Below, in pieces: positions 40,269 through 50,292 of a stretch of DNA of 56,442 nt; the first letter of the stretch is position 1, and each line of letters opens with the position of its first letter. Source of the DNA: Testudinibacter crocodili (GTDB lineage: Bacteria; Pseudomonadota; Gammaproteobacteria; Enterobacterales; Pasteurellaceae); NCBI GenBank assembly GCA_006228005.1, contig VDHG01000062.1:1-56442 (forward strand), written 5' to 3'. The position numbers and the translations under genes were made by a program. The notes beneath the pieces were generated by a model. The model did no database searches. It was not told where the DNA came from and saw nothing but the letters and a program-made list of their open reading frames with translations.

Positions 40269-40928
40269 TTGTTCCTGCACAATCACCCCTATCCGCCCTT
40301 TATTCCCCCCAATGCCGACAAACTGATTGTCGGCACCTTACCGCCGCCACGCTTTTCGCAAGGCTGTCTGAAGCCTGATGATGTAGATTTTTGCTACGGC
40401 AGCCGCGACGGGCAACTCTGGCTGATTTTAGGCAAAATTTTTGGCATCGATTTTCAGTTTGAAAACAGTCAAAGTGCGGTGCAACAGCGACAACATTTTC
40501 TATGTGAACACAAGATTGGGATTTGCGATATGGTGCAGCAGTGCCAACGAGCCAAAATCGACGCCTCTGATATTGGCATGCAGCAGATCGTGCTGCGTCC
40601 GCTGTTGCACTATTTAAGCGAAAATCCGACGATAAACACACTACTATTCACCGGCGGCAACAGCAAAAATGGGCCCGAATACCTGTTTCGTCAACACTTA
40701 AAAACAGCGGGTTTAAGCCTGACATTGGTCAACAACACTATTCCGCGAATCCACCAATTTACATGGCAAAACCGCACTTTCACCACCGTCTCGCTCACCG
40801 CCCCCTCCGGCGCAGCCAATCGTGCGGTCGGCAGTATGGCTGAATATAAACGGCTGAAAGCACAACACCCTGAATTCAATACAATTGATTTCAGGGTGTT
40901 GCAATATCAGCGTTTTTTTAAAAACTAA
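40269..40928 (+). CDS. Uracil-DNA glycosylase-family protein
   Basis: 219 aa from a TTG at 40269, which lies just after the argA stop and has GAGG 5 nt upstream. Upstream in-frame starts (ATG 40233, 40221) overlap argA by up to 47 nt and lack a better site. It shows UDG-superfamily-like elements: [14 protein letters not shown] (motif 1 region), FTGGNSKNG, and [14 protein letters not shown] near the end. Substrate specificity is not clear. It converges on uppP, and the stop codons overlap. Confidence 0.6.
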   Translation: MFLHNHPYPPFIPPNADKLIVGTLPPPRFSQGCLKPDDVDFCYGSRDGQLWLILGKIFGIDFQFENSQSAVQQRQHFLCEHKIGICDMVQQCQRAKIDASDIGMQQIVLRPLLHYLSENPTINTLLFTGGNSKNGPEYLFRQHLKTAGLSLTLVNNTIPRIHQFTWQNRTFTTVSLTAPSGAANRAVGSMAEYKRLKAQHPEFNTIDFRVLQYQRFFKN

Positions 40929-41728
40929 TACAAAAACACAAAATATAATACAATTGCGACCACAAAGCGGTAAATGGCAAACGGCACAAATGAAATCCGT
41001 TTAATCAGATTCAGTAGCCATTTGATGGCCAACATCGCTACCACAAACGCAGTGACGAAGCCGACGGCAAACATCGGTAAATCGTCAAGCGTCAGGAAAT
41101 GCCAGCTTTTATACAGATCTAATGCGGTAGCCCCCATCATCATCGGGGCAGCTAAGATAAAGGAGAATTCAGCGGCAGCATGGCGACCGACCCCCATCAG
41201 CAATCCGCCAGAAATGGTTGCCCCAGAGCGGGAGAAGCCCGGTGACAGTGCCAAACATTGGAATAAGCCGATGGCAAATGCTTGTTTATAACTGATTTGA
41301 TCCAGCGTATTAGCACTGACCTGCGGACGAAACTTTTCTGCCAACAGTAATAAAATCCCACCAACAACCAAGGCATAAATCACATTCTGAATACTGAACC
41401 ATGATTTGATGGTGCTGTGAAACAGCAAACCGATCACTACCGCTGGAATCATGCCCAAAATAATGTGCAACAAGGTCAAGTGCGGTTGGTGCTGATCCGG
41501 TTTTTCGCCAAAATGAATGCCGATCAAACCGAACATTTTGCGCCAAAACACCACCACCACGGCTAGAATCGAGCCTAGCTGAATCATCACCTCGAAAGTT
41601 GCCGCTTTTTCGCCGGTGAAGCCTAAAAACTCACCAGCAATAATCAAATGCCCAGTGGAGGAAACCGGTAAAAACTCGGTCAGCCCCTCGACAATCCCCA
41701 TTATTACGGCAATAAATATCTCTGACAT
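40925..41728 (-). CDS. uppP: Undecaprenyl-diphosphatase UppP (BacA)
   Basis: 267 aa with about eight membrane segments. It recycles undecaprenyl pyrophosphate to the monophosphate lipid carrier for peptidoglycan and polysaccharide synthesis. Catalytic motifs are intact: [14 protein letters not shown] near the N-terminus and [15 protein letters not shown] in the middle. Loss or excess affects bacitracin sensitivity. Its end overlaps the convergent glycosylase-like gene by 4 nt. Confidence 0.96.
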   Translation of the reverse strand: MSEIFIAVIMGIVEGLTEFLPVSSTGHLIIAGEFLGFTGEKAATFEVMIQLGSILAVVVVFWRKMFGLIGIHFGEKPDQHQPHLTLLHIILGMIPAVVIGLLFHSTIKSWFSIQNVIYALVVGGILLLLAEKFRPQVSANTLDQISYKQAFAIGLFQCLALSPGFSRSGATISGGLLMGVGRHAAAEFSFILAAPMMMGATALDLYKSWHFLTLDDLPMFAVGFVTAFVVAMLAIKWLLNLIKRISFVPFAIYRFVVAIVLYFVFLY

Positions 41729-41776
41729 TTTCTCTCCTATTTCCTGTCACCTAATCTTTGTTACTACCCACTAGAA

Positions 41777-42748
41777 CTATGCATTATCAATACTAAAACT
41801 GATCACATCGGCAATATTTTGTTGCCCCAAAGCAATCATCAACAAACGATCAACACCCAGCGCCACACCAGCACACTGCGGCATACCTTGCTGCAAAGCG
41901 GCAATAAAACGTGGGTCAATTTCACGCAGTGGCAAGCCGCTTGCTGTGCGCTGCTTATTGTCTCGTTCAAAACGGTGCAATTGTTCGTCAGCATCGGTCA
42001 GCTCATTAAACCCGTTCGCCAGCTCCAAGCCTTTGTAATAAAACTCAAATCGTTCCGCCACACGGTGATCTTCCGAGCTGATTTGCGCCAGTGCCGCTTG
42101 CGAGGTGGGAAAATAATAGACCGCTGCCGGACGCTCCTGCCCGATATTCGGCTCGACAATTTGGCTGAACAAAAATTGCAGCAGCATATCGCGCGACTGC
42201 TTGGCGGCATCGACCAAGCCATGTTCGGCCGCTTTTTTTGCCAGCTCGGTTTTTTCTGCCGACAGCGGATCCAAACCAACATATTCCTGAAAAATAAACT
42301 GGTAACTAAACGATTCTGCCGGTTCGCAGTCCAGAATCTGTTGCAGCAAATCATCGACTTCATTAATCAGGCGATACATATCAAAGTGCGGTCGGTACCA
42401 CTCCAACATCGTGAATTCAGGATTGTGATTCCGCCCAGCCTCTTCATTGCGGAACACTTTGCAAATCTGAAAAATCGGTCCACTGCCGGCAGCCAGCAAA
42501 CGTTTCATATGATATTCGGGGCTGGTGCCTAAAAAAAGCGGTTTAGCTTCCGATTGAAAAGGTGCGTTAAACTGTGTTTCAAACACCGCAAGATGCACAT
42601 CGGTGACTGCATATTCGCTTAAAATCGGGGTATCCACTTCCAATAAACCACGATCAATAAAAAAACTGCGTAATTCCGCAATAATCTTGGCACGGGCAAT
42701 AATATTTTTTATCGCCGCACTGGGTTGCCATTGTTGCTGTAAAATCAT
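41777..42748 (-). CDS. epmA: EF-P lysine ligase EpmA (PoxA/GenX)
   Basis: 323 aa. It is a class II lysyl-tRNA-synthetase paralogue without the anticodon domain. With EpmB it attaches (R)-beta-lysine to a lysine of EF-P. Class II motifs are visible: motif 2 ([30 protein letters not shown]) and motif 3 ([15 protein letters not shown]). Its neighbour to the right is frdABCD, an arrangement also seen in E. coli. The start has GGATC upstream. Confidence 0.96.
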   Translation of the reverse strand: MILQQQWQPSAAIKNIIARAKIIAELRSFFIDRGLLEVDTPILSEYAVTDVHLAVFETQFNAPFQSEAKPLFLGTSPEYHMKRLLAAGSGPIFQICKVFRNEEAGRNHNPEFTMLEWYRPHFDMYRLINEVDDLLQQILDCEPAESFSYQFIFQEYVGLDPLSAEKTELAKKAAEHGLVDAAKQSRDMLLQFLFSQIVEPNIGQERPAAVYYFPTSQAALAQISSEDHRVAERFEFYYKGLELANGFNELTDADEQLHRFERDNKQRTASGLPLREIDPRFIAALQQGMPQCAGVALGVDRLLMIALGQQNIADVISFSIDNA

Positions 42749-42811
42749 ACATAGGATCCCAAAAGTAAATCAAGGCATCGGCAAAGCGTTAAACACACGG
42801 TCTAGATTGCA

Positions 42812-42922
42812 GTAGTCGGGGCGGATTGTATATCCGCCCGTTTGCGAAGTGCGGTATAAGCATTTAATCAATAAAGAATAAATACAAAGTGCGGTTCGGG
42901 CGGATATACAATCCGCCCCTAC
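42812..42922. repeat. REPIN-like inverted doublet upstream of frdA
   Basis: Two GTAG-hairpin units in inverted orientation. Left unit begins GTAGTCGGGGCGGAT; the right unit ends ATCCGCCCCTAC. Each unit has the internal stem GGGCGGAT/ATCCGCCC. The spacer contains two uptake signals and shares the stretch GCGGTATAA.CATTTAATC with the doublet at 48475-48581. The rest of the 500-nt gap 42749-43252 holds the frd promoter region and no gene. Confidence 0.8.
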
Positions 42923-43082
42923 TTTGCTACTTTGACCCTACTTTGTTTCTACTTTGCTTCTGTTGCCAATAAACATTAAGTGCGCATTTTATCGGTTATC
43001 CCGTAAAGTCACAATCGAATCTTACACAAAGGAATACCCAATACTTGACTATAAGAGTAAGTTATTAAATCTACTAACTTTT

Positions 43083-43096
43083 TTGAGGTAGATCAC
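43083..43096 (+). promoter_or_regulatory. Candidate FNR site of the frd operon
   Basis: TTGAGGTAGATCAC matches TTGAT-N4-ATCAA at 8 of 10 informative positions. It lies 157 nt before the frdA GTG. FNR activates frd in enterics; here inferred from position and match. A second TTGATCA stretch is at about 43169. Confidence 0.45.
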
Positions 43097-43252
43097 GAAA
43101 CGTCCCCTTTTTCAGGGCATTTATCAAAAAACAATTAAACTGTTGGAGAAAAAATGGCAAAATGACTTTGATCAAAAAATCATACTCACGGTTTATATTA
43201 CTTTTTGACTCTAAATCATTACTTTTACTTACATCTATCCTGGAGGAATATC

Positions 43253-45040
43253 GTGCAAACTATCAATGTCGATATTGCAATTGTCGGCGCCGGTGGCGGC
43301 GGTTTACGGGCTGCGATTGCAGCTGCGGAAGCTAACCCGAATCTCAAGATTGCCTTAATATCAAAAGTGTATCCGATGCGTAGTCATACTGTGGCAGCCG
43401 AAGGCGGTGCCGCAGCCGTCATCAAATCCGAAGATAGTTATGACAAGCATTTCCATGATACGGTAGCCGGCGGTGACTGGCTGTGCGAACAAGATGTGGT
43501 TGAACATTTTGTTGAGCATTCACCGATTGAAATGACCCAGTTAGAGCGTTGGGGCTGCCCGTGGAGTCGTCGTGACGATGGGGAAGTCAACGTACGTCGT
43601 TTCGGTGGTATGAAGATCGAGCGCACTTGGTTTGCTGCCGATAAAACTGGGTTCCACCTGCTGCACACCCTATTCCAAACCTCGATTCAGTTCCCGCAAA
43701 TTATCCGCTATGACGAACACTTTGTGCTGGATATTCTGACCGACGACGGTCATGCCCGTGGTGTGGTGGCAATGAACATGATGGAAGGCACCTTGGTACA
43801 AATCAATGCCAATGCGGTGGTGATCGCTACCGGCGGCGGCTGTCGTGCGTTCCGTTTCAACACCAACGGTGGCATCGTCACCGGTGACGGTTTATCCATG
43901 GCTTACCGCCACGGTGTGCCGTTGCGTGATATGGAATTTGTACAATACCACCCGACCGGATTGCCGAATACCGGAATTTTGATGACCGAAGGTTGCCGTG
44001 GTGAAGGCGGTATTTTGGTCAATAAAGACGGCTATCGTTACCTGCAAGATTATGGTTTGGGACCGGAAACGCCAATCGGCAAACCGGAAAACAAATACAT
44101 GGAATTGGGCCCACGTGACAAAGTGTCGCAAGCATTCTGGCAAGAATGGCGCTTGGGTCGCACGCTAAAAACCGCTAAAGGCGTGGATGTGGTGCATCTG
44201 GATCTGCGTCATTTGGGTGAAAAATACCTGCACGAGCGTCTGCCGTTCATCTGTGAACTGGCGAAAGCCTATGAAGGTGTGGATCCGGCGAAAGCTCCGA
44301 TTCCAGTACGCCCGGTGGTGCACTACACCATGGGCGGTATTGAAGTCGATCAACAAGCGGAAACTCGCATCAAAGGATTGTTTGCAGTAGGTGAATGTGC
44401 TTCTTCTGGCTTGCACGGTGCGAACCGATTAGGTTCGAACTCTTTGGCGGAATTGGTGGTTATCGGTAAAGTGGCCGGTGAATACGCCGCACAAAGAGCG
44501 GTCGAAAGCCAAAACGTCAACACTGGGGCTGTCGATGCGCAAGCCAAAGATGTAGTCGGTCGCCTGCACGCCCTGTTGGATCAAGACGGCAATGAAAGCT
44601 GGTCGAAAATCCGTGATGAGATGGGCGACTCGATGGAAGAAGGCTGCGGTATCTACCGTACCGAAGAATCCATGCAAAAAACCGTGGATAAAATTGCCGA
44701 ATTGAAAGAACGCTTCAAAAAAGTGCGGGTGTCCGACCGTTCCAGCGTATTCAATACCGATATTCTCTACACCATTGAATTAGGTACGATTCTCGATGTG
44801 GCACAATCGATCTCTTCTTCTGCGGTTGCACGAAAAGAATCACGTGGCGCACACCAACGTTTGGACTACGTTGAACGTGACGATACCAACTACTTGAAAC
44901 ATACTCTCGCCTATTACAATGCAGACGGCGCACCACGAATTGAATACAGTGATGTGAAGATTACCAAATCGCAACCTGCTAAACGTGTATATGGTGCGGA
45001 AGCAGAAGCCGCAGAAGCAGCAAAGGCAAACAAGGAGTAA
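43253..45040 (+). CDS. frdA: Fumarate reductase flavoprotein subunit FrdA
   Basis: 595 aa from a GTG at 43253, which has GGAGGA 6 nt upstream and gives MQTINVDIAIVGAGGGG, collinear with E. coli FrdA. A 16-codon upstream extension is not family-like. It holds covalent FAD at His45 (RSHTVAAEGG). Active-site Arg and His residues lie in the HPTGLPNTG and RSHT regions. It reduces fumarate to succinate as terminal electron acceptor in anaerobic respiration. Confidence 0.98.
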   Translation: MQTINVDIAIVGAGGGGLRAAIAAAEANPNLKIALISKVYPMRSHTVAAEGGAAAVIKSEDSYDKHFHDTVAGGDWLCEQDVVEHFVEHSPIEMTQLERWGCPWSRRDDGEVNVRRFGGMKIERTWFAADKTGFHLLHTLFQTSIQFPQIIRYDEHFVLDILTDDGHARGVVAMNMMEGTLVQINANAVVIATGGGCRAFRFNTNGGIVTGDGLSMAYRHGVPLRDMEFVQYHPTGLPNTGILMTEGCRGEGGILVNKDGYRYLQDYGLGPETPIGKPENKYMELGPRDKVSQAFWQEWRLGRTLKTAKGVDVVHLDLRHLGEKYLHERLPFICELAKAYEGVDPAKAPIPVRPVVHYTMGGIEVDQQAETRIKGLFAVGECASSGLHGANRLGSNSLAELVVIGKVAGEYAAQRAVESQNVNTGAVDAQAKDVVGRLHALLDQDGNESWSKIRDEMGDSMEEGCGIYRTEESMQKTVDKIAELKERFKKVRVSDRSSVFNTDILYTIELGTILDVAQSISSSAVARKESRGAHQRLDYVERDDTNYLKHTLAYYNADGAPRIEYSDVKITKSQPAKRVYGAEAEAAEAAKANKE

Positions 45041-45043
45041 GCA

Positions 45044-45784
45044 ATGGGTAATCTAGCTAACAAAACAATGACTATCGAAGTGCTTCGCTATAATCCCGAA
45101 GTTGACAAAGAACCCTACTTGAAGGCTTATCAAGTACCTTATGATGATCAAACTTCATTATTGGACGCCTTGGGCTACATCAAAGACGAACTGGAACCGG
45201 AACTGTCCTACCGCTGGTCTTGCCGCATGGCAATCTGCGGATCTTGCGGCATGATGGTCAACAACAAACCAAGTTTGGCGTGTAAAACATTCTTGCGTGA
45301 TTACAGCGGTTTTATGCGGGTTGAGGCACTGGCCAACTTCCCGATTGAACGTGACTTAGTGGTGGATCTCAGCCACTTTATCGAAAGTTTAGAATCGATC
45401 AAACCGTATATTATCGGCAACAAAGCACCTCCGGGCGAACGGACCAAGCAAACACCGGCACAGTTGGAAAAATACCGCACTTTCTCGATGTGTATCAACT
45501 GTGGCTTGTGCTATGCCGCCTGCCCGCAATTCGGTTTAAATCCTGAATTTGTCGGTCCGGCAGTGCTGACACTGGCGCACCGCTACAATCTGGATAACCG
45601 TGATCACGGCAAAGCCGAGCGTTTGAAAATCATGAACGGTAAAAACGGGGTGTGGAGCTGTACCTTTGTCGGTTACTGCTCGGAAGTCTGTCCGAAACAC
45701 GTTGATCCGGCGGCGGGTGTGAACCAAGGCAAAGTCGAGTCAGCCAAAGACTACGTTATCGCCATGCTGAAACCGCAAAAGTAA
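45044..45784 (+). CDS. frdB: Fumarate reductase iron-sulfur subunit FrdB
   Basis: 246 aa. It carries the electron path with three clusters: [2Fe-2S] in CRMAICGSC...C, [4Fe-4S] in [12 protein letters not shown] and [3Fe-4S] in the [10 protein letters not shown] segment. It starts 3 nt after frdA (AAGGAG overlaps the frdA end) and is followed by frdC. Confidence 0.98.
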   Translation: MGNLANKTMTIEVLRYNPEVDKEPYLKAYQVPYDDQTSLLDALGYIKDELEPELSYRWSCRMAICGSCGMMVNNKPSLACKTFLRDYSGFMRVEALANFPIERDLVVDLSHFIESLESIKPYIIGNKAPPGERTKQTPAQLEKYRTFSMCINCGLCYAACPQFGLNPEFVGPAVLTLAHRYNLDNRDHGKAERLKIMNGKNGVWSCTFVGYCSEVCPKHVDPAAGVNQGKVESAKDYVIAMLKPQK

Positions 45785-45794
45785 GGAGCAAAGA

Positions 45795-46193
45795 ATGACA
45801 ACTACAACCAGCAAGCGCAATAAATATGTGCGTGAAGTCAAACCCAACTGGTGGAAAAAAATAGAGTTTTATAAGCTTTATATTCTGCGCGAATCAACCG
45901 CACTTCCGACTATTTGGTTCTGTATCGTGTTGCTGTACGGTTTCTTGTGTTTAGGCAACGGAACATTTGAAAGCAATTTCGTTTCATTCCTGAAAAATCC
46001 GTTAGTGATTATCCTGAATGTTATCACTATGGCAGGCGTGGTCTATAACACATTAACGTGGTACGGCTTAACACCAAAAGCGTTAAATTTAATCTATAAA
46101 AATGAGCGGTTACCGCAGTCTGTAATCCGAAACCTGATGTGGGTGATTACCATTGCAGCATCGGTATTAACACTTATTCTGGTTTATATCTAA
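45795..46193 (+). CDS. frdC: Fumarate reductase membrane anchor FrdC
   Basis: 132 aa with three membrane segments, matching E. coli FrdC (131 aa) in size and order. The N-terminal pattern [32 protein letters not shown] contains conserved charged residues near the quinol site. It anchors FrdAB and helps bind menaquinol. ATG at 45795 follows AAGGAG. Confidence 0.95.
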   Translation: MTTTTSKRNKYVREVKPNWWKKIEFYKLYILRESTALPTIWFCIVLLYGFLCLGNGTFESNFVSFLKNPLVIILNVITMAGVVYNTLTWYGLTPKALNLIYKNERLPQSVIRNLMWVITIAASVLTLILVYI

Positions 46194-46206
46194 AAAGGGG
46201 GAAATG

Positions 46207-46548
46207 ATGAAACAAGCTCCAAAACGTTCCAACGAACCGGTCGTATGGCTGCTCTTCGGCGCAGGCGGAACCATCAGTGCCATTATTTTCCCGGTGTTGG
46301 CATTAATTCTGCTGTTCCTTTATCCGTTAGGCTTAGTCGATGCCAATAATATGGTGGCATTTTCACAAAGTATTATCGGAAAATTGATTTTATTAGCCGT
46401 AGCAATCTTCCCGATGTGGTGTGCCATGCACCGTTTACACCACGGATTGCATGATTTCAAAGTCCACCTGCCTGCCAGCGGTGTGATTTTCTATGGCTTA
46501 GCGGCGCTGTATTCTGTGTTGGTGTTTTTTGCAGTCATCAATATTTAA
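46207..46548 (+). CDS. frdD: Fumarate reductase membrane anchor FrdD
   Basis: 113 aa from ATG 46207, 5 nt past GGGGG; the ATG at 46204 is too close to that site. Three membrane helices, [16 protein letters not shown] near the start and the [11 protein letters not shown] quinol-site region match FrdD. It closes the operon; terminator at 46571-46610. Confidence 0.95.
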   Translation: MKQAPKRSNEPVVWLLFGAGGTISAIIFPVLALILLFLYPLGLVDANNMVAFSQSIIGKLILLAVAIFPMWCAMHRLHHGLHDFKVHLPASGVIFYGLAALYSVLVFFAVINI

Positions 46549-46570
46549 TCAGTTGAAGTTTTAACAAAAG

Positions 46571-46610
46571 ATCCCTTTTACACAAATCGTATAAAAGGGA
46601 TTTTATTTTG
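46571..46610 (+). terminator. Terminator of frdABCD
   Basis: ATCCCTTTTA / TAAAAGGGAT is a 10-bp stem with a 10-nt loop followed by TTTATTTT, 22 nt after the frdD stop. Confidence 0.85.
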
Positions 46611-46624
46611 TATCGAATAAAGAA

Positions 46625-47683
46625 TTAAGCAATCACCGACACACTTTTCACCTGCGCATACACCCACATGCCGACCGAGAGTTTTAATTCCGCCAGTGCC
46701 CAACGGCTGATCGACGCACCGAACTGCAAGCCGTCGGCGTTTAACCGCACTTCCACCTGTTGCGCCTGAGTTTCTATATCAGTGATTTGGCACGCCAACA
46801 CATTGCGGATACTGCTGCCCTTTGCCGGTTGGAGAATAATCGACACATCGGAGCTATAAATACAAATCCGCACCGAATCGCCCACGCTTTTTTCAACTTG
46901 TTGAATCCACAAGTGCTGTTCGCCAAATGCCAGTGCGGTCATTTGATACAACGGGTGCTGCATCTCAATCGGAAGGTTAAAAACCGCACTTTGCTGCTGC
47001 ACGCCTTTCCAAGGCAAAAAATGCGGACTTTGCCAAATAGTTTCCAACTTGCCAAACGCCAGCACTTTGCCCTGTTCCATCAAAATCACCCTTTGCGCCA
47101 ACCGCAGCAGCTCTTCCAGACTATGGCTGACATACAGAATTGGGATTTTGATCTCTTTCGCCAGGCGATCGAGGTAATCCAATAACTCCTGTTTACGTGG
47201 TAGATCCAAGGCGGCCAACGGTTCGTCCATCAGCAGCATCTGTGGTTGGGTCAGCAATGCTCGCCCAATCGCCACTCGTTGCTTTTCGCCACCGGACAGG
47301 GTGAGCGGATAACGTTTCAACAAATGCTCAATGCCCAATAATTCGATAATTTCTTGATAAACGGCTTTGCTGACATTTTTCTTGCCGTAAGCCAAGTTGC
47401 CTTTCACGGTGTAATGCGGAAACAGGCGCGCATCTTGGAACACATAGCCAAGATGGCGTTGTTCCGGCGGTAAATTGATTTTGCGTGTGGTATCAACCAA
47501 GGTGCGGTTGTTAAGCTGAATATAACCTTGATCAGGGGTTGATAAACCGCTCACTAAATTAATCAGCGACGATTTGCCGCTGCCGGATAAGCCGAAAAGT
47601 GCGGTCACACCGTTGGATGGAATTTGCAGGTTAGCCGATAACGCCAAGCTACCAAGCTGTTTTTTTACATTAATTTCAAGCAT
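46625..47683 (-). CDS. modC: Molybdate ABC transporter ATP-binding protein ModC
   Basis: 352 aa from ATG 47683 ([11 protein letters not shown]). The longer open frame to 47920 overlaps modB and its residues are not family-like. It has the P-loop [10 protein letters not shown], the ABC signature [16 protein letters not shown], Walker [11 protein letters not shown], then a C-terminal TOBE/MOP molybdate-binding domain ([14 protein letters not shown]). It powers ModB. Confidence 0.97.
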   Translation of the reverse strand: MLEINVKKQLGSLALSANLQIPSNGVTALFGLSGSGKSSLINLVSGLSTPDQGYIQLNNRTLVDTTRKINLPPEQRHLGYVFQDARLFPHYTVKGNLAYGKKNVSKAVYQEIIELLGIEHLLKRYPLTLSGGEKQRVAIGRALLTQPQMLLMDEPLAALDLPRKQELLDYLDRLAKEIKIPILYVSHSLEELLRLAQRVILMEQGKVLAFGKLETIWQSPHFLPWKGVQQQSAVFNLPIEMQHPLYQMTALAFGEQHLWIQQVEKSVGDSVRICIYSSDVSIILQPAKGSSIRNVLACQITDIETQAQQVEVRLNADGLQFGASISRWALAELKLSVGMWVYAQVKSVSVIA

Positions 47684-47687
47684 TTGG

Positions 47688-48413
47688 TTATCCTTGCGCC
47701 TGCTGCCCCAACCGATATTTGGCACGCTGCGCCAACCATTCGGACAAGACCAGCGACAGCAAGGCAATAATAATCGCAATAATACACAGGCGAGCCGCCG
47801 CTGCTTCTGCCGAGGGGGTTTCGATAAAAGAGTACATCGCCAGCGGAATGGTTTGGGTTTCGCCGATAATATTCGAGACAAAGGTAATGGTTGCGCCAAA
47901 TTCGCCCAACGAACGGGCAAACCCCAATACTAAACCAGCCAAAATGCCGGGAAAAGAGAGTGGCAAGGTAATGGTGAAAAACACCCGCCAGCTGTTTGCG
48001 CCCAACGTGCGAGCCGCCTGCTCCAACTTAGGATCGACATTTTCCAGTGCCAAGCGAATCGCCCGCACCACCAACGGAAACGCCACCACCGCTGAAGCAA
48101 TCACCGCACCACGCCAACTGAATGCCACGCTGAAATCAAACCATTGATGCAAATATTTACCAATGAAACCGTTACGTCCAAAAGCCAGCAACAACAAATA
48201 GCCAATCACCACCGGCGGCAGCACCAGCGGTAGGTGGATAATCCCGTCCAGCAGATTCTTTCCCCAGAAATCACGACGTGCCAGCAACCAGGCAAAAAAT
48301 ACCGCTGCTGGCAAACTGAGCAGCATTGAAAACAGCGCAACGTTTAAACTAAGCTGAATCGCGCTGATTTCCGCCGCACTGAGGCTGAGCGTTTGGATTA
48401 TGCTGTCGATCAA
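47688..48413 (-). CDS. modB: Molybdate ABC transporter permease ModB
   Basis: 241 aa, five or six membrane helices. The EAA loop of the ABC permease is visible as [23 protein letters not shown]. The start is a TTG at 48411-48413; AAGGA lies 8 nt upstream. It is separated from modC by 4 nt, and from modA by a 181-nt gap that holds a REPIN-like doublet. Confidence 0.95.
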   Translation of the reverse strand: MIDSIIQTLSLSAAEISAIQLSLNVALFSMLLSLPAAVFFAWLLARRDFWGKNLLDGIIHLPLVLPPVVIGYLLLLAFGRNGFIGKYLHQWFDFSVAFSWRGAVIASAVVAFPLVVRAIRLALENVDPKLEQAARTLGANSWRVFFTITLPLSFPGILAGLVLGFARSLGEFGATITFVSNIIGETQTIPLAMYSFIETPSAEAAAARLCIIAIIIALLSLVLSEWLAQRAKYRLGQQAQG

Positions 48414-48474
48414 AAAAATGTCCTTGATAAATTTTTAACATGAAAGCGCCATCAAAGTGCACGCTATCACAAAA

Positions 48475-48581
48475 GTAGAGCGGATTATATATCCGCCCGT
48501 TTACGAAGTGCGGTATAACCATTTAATCTAAAATAGAAAAATGTAAAATTTAGTTCGGGCGGATATATAATCCGCCCCTAC
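48475..48581. repeat. REPIN-like inverted doublet between modA and modB
   Basis: Left unit starts GTAGAGCGGATTATATATC and the right unit ends GATATATAATCCGCCCCTAC. Each contains the GGGCGGAT/ATCCGCCC-type stem. The spacer has one uptake signal and the conserved GCGGTATAA.CATTTAATC seen in the doublet at 42812. It interrupts the modA-modB intergenic region and could affect relative expression. Confidence 0.8.
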
Positions 48582-48594
48582 ACTGCCTAAGCAA

Positions 48595-49374
48595 TTATTC
48601 TACGCTGAAACCATATTTCTGCAAAATAGCTTTCGCGTTGTCAGTGCCCAAGAATGCCATAAATGCCTGTGCTGTTTTGCTGTCATGGCCGCTGACAATT
48701 GCTGCCGGATACTCCACCGCTTCATAGCTGCCGTCCGGAAACACGCCGACGATCTGCACTTTATCGCTAGCGGCTGCATCGGTGGCATACACAATACCCA
48801 ACGGGGCTTCGCCACGTTCAACCAACGTCAACGCCGCACGTACATTGGCTGCACGTGCCAGTTGTGTTTCCACTTTCTCCCATTGCTTCAACTTGGTTAA
48901 TGCTGCTTTGGCATAAATTCCTGCCGGAACGTGTTCCGGATCGCCGACTGACAAAAAGTTTTTGCCCAAATATTTCAGCCATTCGTCGTTGTTCAAATCA
49001 AATTTCAATTCTCCGGCACTTGTGGGCGCAATCATCACCAATTTGTTGCCGGCAACGATTTTACGCGAATCGGCAATAATTTTACCTTTTTCCTGCAAGA
49101 AATCCGCCCATTTTAAATTTGCCGAAACAAAAATATCTGCCGGAGCACCCTCGTCAATTTGCCGTGCCAGCACTGAAGAGGAGGCAAATGAAAATACCAC
49201 ATCGGTTTGCGGCTGTGTCTGCTTAAATTCAGCCGACAGATCCTGCAATACATTGGTCATCGAAGCGGCGGCAAATACCGTCAACTTGTCATTTGCTAGT
49301 CCTGAAAATGATACTGCTGCCAAAGCCAGCGCCAAAACCGCACTTTTGCCGCCACGAATAATGTATTTCAACAT
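48595..49374 (-). CDS. modA: Molybdate-binding protein ModA
   Basis: 259 aa from ATG 49374 (MLKYIIRGGKSAVLALALAAVSFSGLA), preceded by TAGGAGAGATT; a 13-codon extension upstream is less likely. A signal peptide ends near residue 26. Family ligand motifs are present: FAAASMTNVL, SFASSSVLARQIDEGAPADIFVSA, and PAGIYA. It binds molybdate or tungstate in the periplasm. Confidence 0.95.
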   Translation of the reverse strand: MLKYIIRGGKSAVLALALAAVSFSGLANDKLTVFAAASMTNVLQDLSAEFKQTQPQTDVVFSFASSSVLARQIDEGAPADIFVSANLKWADFLQEKGKIIADSRKIVAGNKLVMIAPTSAGELKFDLNNDEWLKYLGKNFLSVGDPEHVPAGIYAKAALTKLKQWEKVETQLARAANVRAALTLVERGEAPLGIVYATDAAASDKVQIVGVFPDGSYEAVEYPAAIVSGHDSKTAQAFMAFLGTDNAKAILQKYGFSVE

Positions 49375-49402
49375 AATCTCTCCTAATATAGATAATAAAA
49401 AT

Positions 49403-49430
49403 TCGATATGCAATTAATTATATAACGATA
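49403..49430. promoter_or_regulatory. Candidate ModE operator between modA and modE
   Basis: CGATATGC-AATTAAT-TATATAACG is an imperfect palindrome with CGATAT and ATATAACG arms, in line with the ATCGnTATATA-N6-TATATAACGAT-type ModE site of enterics. It lies 29-56 nt upstream of modA and about 95-122 nt upstream of the divergent modE. Confidence 0.55.
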
Positions 49431-49524
49431 AAAAAAGATGTCTATCCAGATTCCGAGTTTTCTTTTAAAATGCGAAGATAATCACAAACCTTCCTAAACA
49501 ACAAGATAAGCAACAGGAATTTTT

Positions 49525-50292
49525 ATGGCAGATATTGATATCGATCTCAGTATAAAACTGCAACAGCAACTGTTTGTCGATCCAAGACGCATTCGTCTGC
49601 TGCATGAGATCGAAAAGTGCGGTTCGATTTCACAAGCTGCGAAGCAGGTACGAATCAGCTATAAAACCGCTTGGGATAATTTAAATACAATGGACTTAAT
49701 CAGCCCAAGACCGTTATTACAGCGCAGCACCGGCGGCAAAGAGGGCGGCGGCACCACACTGACCGCCTACGCTAAACGGGTGTTGCAGTTATATCAATTG
49801 CTGGAGCAAACTCAACAACGAGCATTTGTTATTTTGCAAGACGAAAACATTCCGCTCACCAGTCTGCTGTCTGCCACAGCCAAATTTAGCCTGCAAAGTA
49901 GCGCCAGAAACCAATTGATCGGCAGAGTACAACAACTTTGTATACAAGGATTGAATTGCCAAGTGCAAATTGCAGTTGAGGGGTTAGATAGTCCAATCAG
50001 CGCTTCGATCACCCAAACCAGTGCCGAACGTTTGCAGTTACAAGCAGAGCAAGAATTACTACTGATGTTTAAAGCGCCATGGGTCAGCCTGCATCAACAC
50101 GCACAAAAAACCAACAGTTTTAAAGGTCAAATCCGCGCGCTGCAACAACAGCAAGACAGCCACGAAGCGATTATTCAGCTCAGTCCGCAAATCGAGTTTT
50201 GCGCCAGCTACCACTCTGCCGATCAACATCAAATCGGTGATTCAATATATGTCAGCATTGATCCGGAGAAGATTATTCTATTAGCACTATAG
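49525..50292 (+). CDS. modE: Molybdate-responsive regulator ModE
   Basis: 255 aa (E. coli 262). N-terminal winged HTH of the LysR-like ModE type (IRLLHEIEKCGSISQAAKQVRISYKTAWDNLNTM). Two C-terminal MOP/TOBE domains, SARNQLIGRVQQL and KTNSFKGQIRAL. It represses modABC when molybdate-bound. It is divergent from modA and convergent with pilD; the stops overlap slightly. Confidence 0.95.
   Translation: MADIDIDLSIKLQQQLFVDPRRIRLLHEIEKCGSISQAAKQVRISYKTAWDNLNTMDLISPRPLLQRSTGGKEGGGTTLTAYAKRVLQLYQLLEQTQQRAFVILQDENIPLTSLLSATAKFSLQSSARNQLIGRVQQLCIQGLNCQVQIAVEGLDSPISASITQTSAERLQLQAEQELLLMFKAPWVSLHQHAQKTNSFKGQIRALQQQQDSHEAIIQLSPQIEFCASYHSADQHQIGDSIYVSIDPEKIILLAL

Noticed and set aside
47684-47920. Long N-terminal extension of modC
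   Set aside because: The extra 79 codons lie within modB on the same strand in another frame and give an Arg/Pro/Cys-rich sequence unlike ModC; ATG 47683 fits the family.
49375-49524. Moco riboswitch before modA
   Set aside because: The gap is AT-rich with one ModE-like palindrome; there is no long GC-rich multi-stem region.
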